From Phyto melanocephala (taxonomy: Eukaryota; Arthropoda; Insecta; Diptera; Rhinophoridae), in NCBI GenBank assembly GCA_941918925.1, contig OW799233.1, forward strand, positions 79,983,797-80,047,796: a stretch of 64,000 bases of DNA. Reading direction: 5' to 3'. Every line of letters starts with the position of its first letter. Within the stretch, counting starts at the first letter, position 1. Made by a program: the position numbers and the translations under genes. The notes below the pieces were generated by a model that worked only from the letters and a program-made list of their open reading frames with translations, did no database searches and was not told the origin of the DNA. Below, in pieces: positions 9,430 through 21,400 of the stretch.

Positions 9430-12400
9430 CTGTTCGTACAAAAAAAAAAATAAATAAAAAATTGAAAAATTATATCATAAGACTGCGAAACTAAATTTAT
9501 TTAAACAAACCTTCAACTATTGTTTCGTCTGCAAGTTCGTTAAGATTGTTGTCAATCAGTTGTACGCCACGTCCCGTTTCTGTTACATCTATTTTTGAAA
9601 TTGTACTTCCGTTTTCAGTTATTCTATGCTCATTCGATTCGAGGCTTACTTCGTTTTGTTGAAAGTCAACTTCTTTAGTTTTATCAGACGAATTGAAATC
9701 ATCAACGTTTAAATTTCTCGTATTGATAAACGATTGGTTGGATGCAATGTTTATATCCTGGACATTGGACTGATTTTCGATGGAACTTTGTGTTTGAATT
9801 TTCTTACACTCTTTATTAGGCTGGTGTTCACAAACTCTGCTGTCTTCATTCATTGCTAATTTTTGTTTTTCTTCTCTGACGAAATTAGATTCATCCATGT
9901 GACTATATTTATCTTCATGTTGTCGTTCAAAACTTTCACCATCACTGTTTTGGTTATTATCCTGACTTTTAATTTTTTTAATGTTACCGCATTCATTTGT
10001 TGATTTATCGTCAGAAATCGGGTTTCTAAAGTTTTCTCTTGTATTATTTTTGTGTTGATTCGTATTGGAAGAATCTGTAACCGGATTATCGATATTAAAT
10101 TTCTTATTCTCATTTTTGTTCGATGCTTTAGAACTGTTTTGTGATTTTACTTCGATATTTTCTAATTGGTTTGTCTCCTTTATGTCCACGCATTTTTCCA
10201 ACTGATCTCCTGTTGATGAATCAATTGCGTTTCCGGAATTAGGCCGTCCTTCTGGATTTTTTTCTGTCGGTAGATTTTGTTCATTAGATGTTTTAACGAT
10301 CTGTATATTTGTTATTTCTAGTTCGTTTACGGCCTGAAGTGAACTTTTGTCATCATTTGCGCTATATGATTTGTGTTCTGCCAAATGTTGTTTATTTGTT
10401 TCTTTACTTGACTCTATAGGATCTGAAGGTTTTGGAAAATGTTCCGGTTTCGTATCATAACTAAATGTTTCAGTATGAATAATAATTTGAGTTGGTTCAT
10501 CAACAGAACATTTATTCTGATTTTGTTCTTTATTTATAATAGTGCTTTGATCTTCTTTAGAGTTATTTTTTTCAGTTTCAAATTCTTTGTCATTTTTCTT
10601 GGCTTTTTTATCTTCACTCGTTTGACTATCATCTTTATTCGTTTCATATTTATTATTATAAGATATTGTCTGTTTTGTGGATGAATTTAAATCTGACTCC
10701 ACTTTGTGCTCACGTATTGTTGTTAATTTCTTTTTTGTTTCAACTGTAGTTGTAGCAGTTTGACTGTCAGTTGTTGAGGCATTGCCTTGCAATTCTAAAT
10801 TGGCATCGTTTCTAATTGGCTTTTCAAGTTGTTGCTCAACTAATTTATCTGCATCGATTTCATTTGAAAAAATTAAAGAAGAATTTTTTTTTGTTGTTAA
10901 GGAATTAGTATCGTCTTTATCGACATATTTTAATATTTTTCCATTACAAACATCATCACTAGTATTTTGAGAATTATATTTTTCATTTGGATTTTCATCG
11001 TGTGACTGAAGTTGACGCAAACGGTTTATGGAATTATTCTCTCTTTTTCGATCATCATAGTCATTTGCATCCGTAAGCAGATTTCCGATCGAAGTTATTT
11101 TTTTATCAACTCTATCTTTTTTCATTTGGTTCTCATCTATATCATTAGTTTCGGTGTTTGCTTTTTCATTAACTGCTTTCTCGATCATATCACCGGTGTC
11201 AATTATTTTTGCCTTTGATTCGTTTTGAGAATCTCTTTCTAATACATTCGATTTATTGTCTTCTAAAACAATCTTTGTATTCATATCATCGGCATTATCA
11301 TTATTATCGCGCAACCTTGTTAAAGAAGTTCGTTCTAGTAGCTCGAGTTCATTTTTGTAAGTTCCTGTCTTGTTCTTATCTGTAATTAAATGTGTGCTCA
11401 TATGATCACTACTCATTTTGTTTGAACTTTTATTGAAGTTTTCACTTGTTAAATTGTCAATATTAGTATTAATATCTATCAGCTCCGCTTGTGCATCACT
11501 TAATTCGTTGACAACATTACTAGCTTCGTCAGATTCAAAGAGGCGTTCTTGCTTCTCATCTACGTTTTTATCAATCAAATCTTCTTTCGAAGTAGTTTCA
11601 ACTAATTCATTTTCAATTTTTATAAGTGCTTCGTTTTCGTGTTTATCTTTTGTTAAGTTATTTGCATCAGCGAAATGTTCCTTTGAATCTGTATTTGATA
11701 AATATGTTTTATCTGGCTTTTCATCGGATCCAACAGGTGAATCTTTGGGTATTTTATCCTTTTCAAAATCATTGCAATTTACAATATGGTCCACACGGTT
11801 TGATTCTTTCGATGTGGGTATATCTTTTTGATCCATTTTACTTTCGTTCTTATTTGTAGATTCAATTGCAGTTTCGCTCGCAATAAAATTCGATTGTTCC
11901 TTTTGCACCGCTTTTGATGCTAAATCAACTATACGATTACTTAAATTCACTTGGAAATCAGGTTCTACATTGTTATCCTCTTCCTCTTTGTAAGTTTTTT
12001 CAGTGCTTGGTGCTGCACAAGTAGCCGTTTTGTTGTCATTAATGCTTTCGTTGTTATTGGTCGGTTTATCGTTATTATTTTCCTGTTTTTTAATAAATTG
12101 AATTTCATCTAATTTAATTTGAGATAATTCCTCTACATTCTCATAAGTTTTCTGTCCATCATTCGAATTGTCGGGCAGTGGATGATCGATTGTGTCGCAT
12201 ATAGTTGAAGATATTACAAATTGTGAATTCTCGATTGCATTATTCGTTGGAGAACTATGTGGCGTTGATTTTATACAAATGACTGCATTATTTTTTTCGT
12301 CTGTAACATTTTCACTTTTATTTAATTGCATTTCTTGTTTCAAATCAAAATTTTCATCTAATGAATCATGAGTAATTTCTTTAGACTCTTTGCTTAGTTT

Positions 12401-15400
12401 ATCCTTAGAGATTGTTTCGTTTTTATCAATGAGAGACTTATCATTTTTATTTTCTAATTTCGTATTTTCGGTTGAGCATCTCACACTATTATCATTAATT
12501 TTCTCTTCACCTAATGCATTAATGTTAAATTCGTCGAACTTGTATTTCTGTTCTATCGTCCTTTCGCTATTGGTTGGAATAGGTTCAGACTGCTGCTTTT
12601 TAGACTCTTTTGTTATTTCATAAGAATATTCTTGAATATTCTTGTCATTTTCATCTATGTTAAGCTCATCATCTTCAGCATTAGGTATTGTAACAGATGT
12701 TATTCCGTTTTTGTTCTCGGTTTGACTTTTGTTGATTTCGGTTCTACTGTTGCGTTGCTTTTCATCAATTTGAGTGTCTATTTGACTGAATTCTGGTTGG
12801 GGCTCTACCGAATTAACTTCTGTACTATTAGTAATATCATCTTTTGTGTTTATTATAACGACATCGCTAGATTCTTCTATATTATTTCTTAGCATGTCAC
12901 TAGTGCAAATGTTATTGATACCTGAGAAGGTTCTAAGTGTTTCCACTAAGTTATTATCTTCTTTGTAGGACGTATTAATGGAGTCAATTTTATGCTCTTC
13001 ACATCTTTTTTCGTCTAAATATTTTTGGATAGTAAATTCTAATTTTGTATCCTCATCAATTTGATCATTTGCTTTGGCTGCAGTGTTAGTTGAACAGGTT
13101 TTATTTTCTATTAATCTGTTGGTTTTTGTTATGGTGCTTTCATCCACAATAGTTTCTTGAATTTCTTTATAAGTCCCAAATTCTTCTGCCGTTTTAATCG
13201 AATTGTTTTCTTTTTCCGATTTTATTTTAAAATCTTCTTCTAACAGATCAAACAGCTCGTTCTCAACTTTGTCATCCGACTGACTTATTGTAGATTGCTT
13301 ATGTGACTGTAGATCAACTTGCTTTTGTGTAAAATCGTTCAAATAGTCCGTATTTTGATTAATAATCTTACTGGTTTCTGTTAAATTTTTCTCGAGATGT
13401 TGGTCAAGTGTTGCATCTATTGATTTAGAAATACTTTTCTGATCAAACTTTTCCGAAGAATATTTGCTTAGATTTTCATTTATATCAATGTTATCAGTCG
13501 TTTCAAGTTTATCCTTTGTATGCAAAGTTGTTTCAGTTTCGTATACCTTGTCATTGCTTTTTGTTTCATTTTCAGTTTTAGCTAATTTGTTTGAAAATGT
13601 CATCTTTTGAGGTGATGCATGTATATTATGATTATCGTCTTTAGTTATTTTGTCTGTATTAGCTCTATCATCATTTGTTTTTATGTCTGAACTCCTCATA
13701 ATAGCATTTGTGTTAGAAGGCTTTTTAAATTCATTCCGTTCACCTTGAAATATTTCAGTTTTATTGTGTGTTTCTTTATATATTAATTTGTTTTTAGTTT
13801 TGTTTTCCTCATCGTGAGTAGTTGATTCAGTAGTTGGATGTGCATTATGTTGATTGAATTTTTTTGTCTCATTTTCATTATCGCTACGAGAAAATGCATT
13901 TTGTGGAATTCCATTTAATAACGCTAATGTAGTATTTAATACTATCGATTCGTTGTTCTTAACTCGATTTTGGGTTTTTTCAGATTTATCACTTTCAGTT
14001 TCAATTACGCTGAGAATGTAATTTTTTATCTCTGGTAATTTATTATCAATTACTTCAGGTTTTATATCTGTCAGTTTGTTTTCTTCGTTTTCATTGAATG
14101 TCTTCCGATTTGTGCTTTTGGTATCTTTTACATCCTTAAAGTTTTTGTCATCGAACTTGGAATTTGTATTTTTGTTAACATTCTCTGAAGAATCTTTACA
14201 AGTCTCTGTTGTCGAATTAAGTTTGTACTCTTCTTCCATTATTTCCTTATCAATTCTTATCTCGGAATCTGAAAATTGTTTCTTTTCATTTAGAACTGTT
14301 GCAGTACCTGGAATATCAGTGAATTTTTTGGCCGAATTATCGAAATCCTCTTCCGGAACATTTTCAATCGTGTTTGCTAGGTGTTTACAACTCAAAATTA
14401 TTAAATGATTTTATAACTGTTTAAGATTCTGCATTTATTTTACCTTCTGAATCACTTTTTGTTGAACGATTTTCTTCTGCTGACTTATATTTTTCATTAT
14501 AATCCTGTTGTGATCTAGTCAAATCTGAAATAAATATTTTTAAAACATTTTACTACGTAAAGCTTGTATAAATATATGTATATTAATTAAGATACAAAAA
14601 AAACATACTAGAGGGATACAAAATTTTAATATGATGCTAACAACAATAGCTAATAGCTAAAAATATTAATTTAAAAAATAACTGCTTTCTATTTTGGTAA
14701 ATAAGAATAAATATAGCGTCGCATTTTAGAATTTAATTACATCCGCTTTGCGTGGATTTGATTCCAGTTTTTGTAAATCGAAGCATGATTACTATGTAAT
14801 AATAATAATAATAATTATTAATATATTATTTATTTTATATTGGCATTGTAGAGTTAATTTAGTTTTAGCATTTATATTTATATGAATCATCTTATCAATT
14901 CTATATTTATGTGGTTCAAAAATAGTATTTATTTCGTATGGACTTCTTAATCGGAACAAAATTCTACTAAACTAACAGTCATATTTGAGAGTAAAGTAAA
15001 ATGGCCATCTCTCGCATATAATCTATCGACTAATTTTATGTATAATATATATGTAATTTCAGATTCCCATGACAATTTAAAACTTTTTATTAAATATAAA
15101 ATCTATATACATACATACATACATACATATACATACATCTATATATATAAAAGTGAAACTCTGTGTGTGTGTGTGTGTGTTAGCTATAGACTCCGAAACT
15201 GTAAAACCGATCGGACTCAAACTTTGGCAAGTTGTTATACACATACCAGGGAGTGTTTATGGGTAGAAAAAAGTGGGCGGGGCCACGCCCATAAAAAAAT
15301 AGTTAGCATTTTAAGCTACTTGCACATGACCGATTTTTCTGAAATTTTGCACTCATATCGAGCTCTCATGACTAAATAATGTCGTGATAAGAAAAGTGGG

Positions 15401-18400
15401 CGAGGCCACGCCCCTAAAAAAGTTTTAATTTTAAGTTACTTGCACTGGACCGATGTTTCTGAAACTTTGCACAAATATTGAGATGTCATGACTTTATAAT
15501 TTCGTGATAAAAAAGTGGGCGGGGCCACGCCCATAAAAAAAGTTATAATTTTGAGGTACTTGCACTGGACCGATTTTCCTGAAACTTTGCACACATATTA
15601 AGCTGTCACGACTAAATAGTTTTGTGATTAAAAAAGTGGGCAGTGCCACGCCCATAAGAAATAAATGATAGTTTTTAGCTCCTTGCACTAGATCGATTTG
15701 TCTGAAACTTTGCACACACATATTGAGCTGTCATGACTATATAATTTCGTGATTAGAAAAGTGGGCAGTGCCAAGCCCATAAAAAAAGTTATAATTTTGA
15801 GGTACTTGCTCTAGACCGATTTTCGTGAAACTTTGCACACATATTGAGTTGTTATGACTATACAACTTCGTGATTAGAAAAGTGGGCAGTGCCACGCCCA
15901 TTAAAAAGTAATAATTTTTAGCTTTTTGCACTTGATATTCAATTAAAAATCAGAATGCATTTTGATTCATTAATGGGCGTAGCAACGCGCGCCGGGCTTT
16001 TCTAGTATGTATATAAAAATGAATCCCTTTTCCCTTGGTCACGGCATCACGCGTAAATGGCTGGACCGGTTTCACTAATTCTTTTTTTGTTGTATTTGTT
16101 ATTATTAGGAGAAGGTTCTTATGTAAGAAAATAATAATAATAATGTGTCACTGGCAGTAATATTCACGTAGTTGACATTAAAACAAAGAAACGTACATAG
16201 TTTACATGCTCTTTGCAAATATGTATATCGGTCGGAGTTATAATAACAAAATACCTACATAATTCATTTACCATTTCTTAGTGTACTTTTCACATTGGTT
16301 TCTACACGATAATTTGTACTGTGTTTTTTTATACCCTTCACACAGTGAAAAAGGGTATATATAGGTTTGTCATTCCGTGTGAAATTTCTACAATTTTCAT
16401 TTCCGACCCCATAAAGTATATATTTTCTGAAAGCTTATGAATAGAGGAGTCGATTAAGCCCTGACCGTCTGTCCGTCTGTCCGTCTGACCGTCTGTCCGT
16501 GTGTATGTTGAAATCAACTTTTTGAAGCCCCCGAACATAGGTTGGACCCGGGTAAGGTATTAAAATATCAGAAATATTCGGGAGTAGATCGGTATTGAAA
16601 ATCAGAAACATCGGTACATAAACAACTGAGATATGAGCAAAAACCCACGACCACCTCGATTTTCTTTTCATAAAAACAACATTACAACAACAACATACAT
16701 ACATACAAACGTGTATACTGGTTAGAGAAAACGTGGCATCGAATCCCAGCTGAGGCAAAAAAATTTTTTTTTAAATTTTTTTAAAATTTTTTTTTTTAAT
16801 TTTTTTTTTATTTTTTTTTTATTTTTTATTTAATATATTATATATATTTTTATTATTATTTTTTTTTATTTTTTTTTTTAATTTTTTTTTTATTTTTTTT
16901 TTGTTTTATATATATTATATATGTATATAATAATTTTTTTTTTTTTAATTTTTTTTTAAAATTTTTTTTTTTAAAATTTTTTTTTTATTTTTTATTTTTT
17001 TTTTGTTTTTTTTAACATACATACGTGAATTTATTGTTATTGCATGACTACACGTTGTGAAGGGTATATAAGATTCGGCACGGCCGAATATAGCGCTTTT
17101 ACTTGTTTTCTGAAGTGTTTGTTCAACAAGGTTAGTCAAATTAATATAGTGGGCCAATTCAAAGTGGTTGCATATCAGTCATATTTGTACTATTTCATAT
17201 TATTTTATGCATGCATAAAATTTTTGTTAGTAATTTCCATACAAAGAAAATAATAAGACTTTACACATTTGTTTCCTATGTATAAGAAATTGTTTATGTT
17301 ATACTTTTAACCATACTGTCTCTCAGAGAGAATTTCTTCGCTTCTCACCTCTGAGAGAGAATATTTTCTATTTTCTTCTTTCCTGTATACATACAATTTT
17401 TAACAGCGTCATCTCTTTGTCTTCTTTTTTATATTAAATACATAATTTGTTAACAAAATGTGTTCAAAGTCACTAGTCATATTAATATGAATTATATGAC
17501 ATAGTACAATATGAGAGTCTACTTTGAATTGGCCCAGTGTTAGAAACTTTTGATAGACCATTTTGATACTTTTACAAAAGAATACCAACAACACTATTTA
17601 TATACGCGCCAGAAAATAAAACTAAGAATATTGTGTATCATAAAGCATTAGAATAATAAACACTTTGTTTTTGGAATAATTTTGATTTATTAATATACCA
17701 ACAGCAATACTTAATAAAGAAATTTACTTAATTCAGATAAAAAGGTAACAGGTAAGCATATCAAGGTGATATATTCAAAAGAATTCAATTATAGAGTTCT
17801 TTATGGTTCCAAAATCTTTGCCTTGCCTCTTAAGAAATCATATAAATTTAAGATAAAGCGTTATATCGGAGTTGGGCAATCAAGTTGGCGTTTCAGCTTC
17901 ACTTGCTGGTATTTAATGATTTTAACCACAGAGCTACATTTGTAAGTACCCTGTTAGACTAGACAGTAGTGCGCCGGTCTGCTACTCTGGGTTTGGTGGC
18001 TTCGATTCCCGCCAAAAACTCTGAAGTGGTCTGCTTTTCTTTATCTTCTTTTCTATTCTTTCTAATCTATTCAGGTAACACAAAGGGATCAATATGATGG
18101 ACCCAAGAGAGCTGCCTGTTCTACCTACCTTCCTACATTTTTGGCATCAAACAAACATTTTTTTAAGATTTAATGAGTATTTCAATTTTATTAATTTTAG
18201 TAAGCATATTAAAATATTTTTTGCTAACGAACTCAACTTAGATATTGAATAATAGAGTCCTTCATTCTTCTAAAATGTTTGGTAATAAAGAAATTATATA
18301 GTTTTGAGAAGAATTGCTATAACGGAGGTAGGCGTTAAAGTGGGCGTATACAAACAACTAAGTGCACTATATTTTATACCCACCACAAATTTCTTGTGCT

Positions 18401-21400
18401 TTTATAGAACAAAATTTATTATTTTGTTATTAACTGTTTTAATCGCTATGGAATAATCTCTTTATACTGAAATATGTTTTACTTTCTTTGTAAAACTTCG
18501 ATATGCTTTTAAAATATTTTCGTAAATTTATTCTTTCAATGATAATAGACGATAAAATAGGCGTGTTAATATAATTTCTGTTAATAAATAAAACTAAGAT
18601 ATTTCAATATAATCCTTTATTCTTTCACAATTTTGTCCATAGAGAAATTATATTAATATAAAATAAAACGTTATATGGGAGGTAGGCGATGAAGAGGGCG
18701 TGCCACATTTATTTTCCTTTAGTACAAAGCCTTTGACTAAAAAGCAATGTTTGCAGGATTTCAGAATCGTACATCGAATTTTGTCAGTTTTATTACGTTT
18801 CAAATCTATATATATAAAAGAGTAACGTGACTGACTGACTGACTGACTAACTGACTGACTGACTGATTCATCATCGCACAGCCCAAACGCAAGGAGCTAG
18901 AGACATGAAATTTTTACAATCGGTTCCTCTTTCGATGTATAGCTCCACTAAGAAGGGATTTTTGGAAATTCGTACTTTAAGGGGGTAAAAAAGGGTAAAA
19001 ACGGGTAAAATCGGTAATCTTATATCTGTTAAACTAAAACCGATACAAATAAAATTGAAATAGTATTGTAATTTGCATAAAAAATAAGCTGACAGGTGTC
19101 TGGCCTTTTTTGGAATTTTCAACCCCTAAGGGGAAAAAACGGGTAAAAACTATAGTTTGGTACTTTTTTGGTACCCTATGTAACTTCCAAACGCATAAAG
19201 CTAGGAAAAAAATTTAAACTGTATTAAGTAATCCGCGAAAAAATATTAATAAAGATTCGGCACTTTTTTCAAATTCATATGTATAAGGGGTAAAAATTGT
19301 CCCTTTTTTTGGTACTTTTTTTAAAATAAACTTTTCTTATATTATTCAATGGGACAAAATTTGACAATTATTATTTCCTAATAGAATATAGGTGAATAAT
19401 AGGTGAAATTTTTGGAAACTTTTCTGGGGACAAAAGAGGTACCAAAAAGGGGAAAATTCCGGCAAATGAATGTAATTCCTAATTAGACGGCCAATTTTCA
19501 CAAAATTTTTAATTGGGATTTCACTAGAAATTAAAAACTATGTAATTTAGTAAAAATTGAAACACATTCATAACAGGGTAGAAAAGGGAAAAATCGGGAA
19601 AATGCAAAAAAGAGTAGATTTTGTGGTACTTTTGGTATTTTCTACGTTTATGAAGGTAGGATTGTACAATCAAGGACTATTGATTCCAGGTGAGACTAAA
19701 AATGTTATGGGCGACCAAAAAGGTACTTTTTTTAATTTTTATGGTACTTTTTGTATTTTCTACGTTTATAAAGATAGGATTGTACAATCAAGGACTATTG
19801 ATTCCAGGTGAGACTAAAAATGTTATGGGCGACGAAAAAGGTACTCTTTTGAATTTTTATGGTACTTTTTGTATTTGCTACGTTTATGAAGGTAGGATTG
19901 TACAATCAAGGACTATTGATTCCAGGTGAGATTAAAAATGTTATAGGCGACCAAAAAGGTACTTTTTTGAATTTCTATGGTACTTTTTGTATTTTCAACG
20001 TTTGCGAAGCTAGAATTTTAAAATTAGTGGCTATTGATACAAGGTGAGACCGAAAATCTTATGGTCGACCAAAAAGGTAATTTTTTGAATTTTTGTGGTA
20101 CTTTTGGTATTTTCTACGTTTATGAAGGTAGGATTGTACAATCAAGGACTATTGATTTCAAGTGAGACCAAAAATGTTATGGTCGACCAAAAAGGTACTT
20201 TTTTGAATTTTTGTGGTACTTTTGGTATTTTCTACGTTTGTGAAGGTAGGATTGCACAATCAAGGACTATTGCTTCCAGGTGAGACTAAAAATGTTATGG
20301 GCGACCAAAAATGTACTTTTTCGCTTTTCTATGGTACTTTTTGTATTTTCTACGTTTATGAAGGTAGGATTGTACAATCAAGGACTATTGATTTCAGGTG
20401 AGACTAAAAATGTTATGGGCGACCAAAAAGGTACTTTTTTGAATTTTTATGGTACTTTTTGTATTTGCTACGTTTATGAAGGTAGGATTGTACAATCAAG
20501 GACTATTGATTCCAGGTGAGACTAAAAATGTTATAGGCGACCAAAAAGGTAATTTTTTGAATTTTTATGGTACTTTTTGTATTTTCTACGTTTATAAAGA
20601 TAGGATTGTACAATCAAGGACTATTGATTCCAGGTTAGACTAAAAATGTTATGGGCGACCAAAAAGGTACTTTTTTGAATTTTTGTGGTACTTTTTGTAT
20701 TTGCTACGTTTATGAAGGTAGGATTGCACAATCAAGGACTATTGCTTCCAGGTGAGACTAAAAATGTTATGGGCGACCAAAAATGTACTTTTTCGCTTTT
20801 CTATGGTACTTTTTGTATTTTCTACGTTTATGAAGGTAGGATTGTACAATCAAGGACTATTGATTTCAGGTGAGACTAAAAATGTTATGGGCGACCAAAA
20901 AGGTACTTTTTTGAATTTTTATGGTACTTTTTGTATTTGCTACGTTTATGAAGGTAGGATTGTACAATCAAGGACTATTGATTCTAGGTGAGACAAAAAA
21001 TGTTATGGGCGACGAAAAAGGTACTTTTTTGAATTTTTATGGTACTTTTTGTATTTTTTACGTTTATAAAGATAGGATTGTACAATCAAGGACTATTGAT
21101 TCCAGGTTAGACTAAAAATGTTATGGGCGACCAAGATTGTACTTTTTTAAATTTGTATGGTACTTTTTGTATTTTCTACGTTTATGAAGGTAGGATCTTA
21201 CAATCAAGGACTTTTGATTCCAGGTGAAACTGAAAATGTTATGGGCGACCACAAAGGTACTTTTTTGAATTGTTATGGTACTTTTTATATTTTTAGCGTT
21301 TGCGAAGCAAGAATTTCGAAATTTGTGACTATTGATACAAGGTAAGGCTAAATATGTTATGGGCGATCAAAAAGGTACTTTTCTGCATTTTAATGGGAAT

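Noticed and set aside
9497..14395. Single-exon start of the large ORF at 14395 as an independent gene
   Set aside because: That start is TTG, and an in-phase acceptor at 14376 joins it to upstream exons with the docking domains.
10439..14408. Plus-strand ORFs of 62-137 residues inside the large exon of gene 1
   Set aside because: Antisense shadows of an AT-rich, low-complexity coding exon; Phe/Ile/Ser-rich mirror composition.
16338..16758. ORFs with GQTDRRTDG repeats and MPQLGFDATF starts (also at 25353, 29741, 34107, 36816, 36913)
   Set aside because: Translations of the GTCTGTCC microsatellite and conserved core of DINE-1-like elements; non-coding repeats.
19557..21345. A ladder of 62-84 residue ORFs with similar peptides
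   Set aside because: They arise from the 118-bp tandem unit of a Helitron; frames alternate with the repeat and no start or promoter context is conserved.
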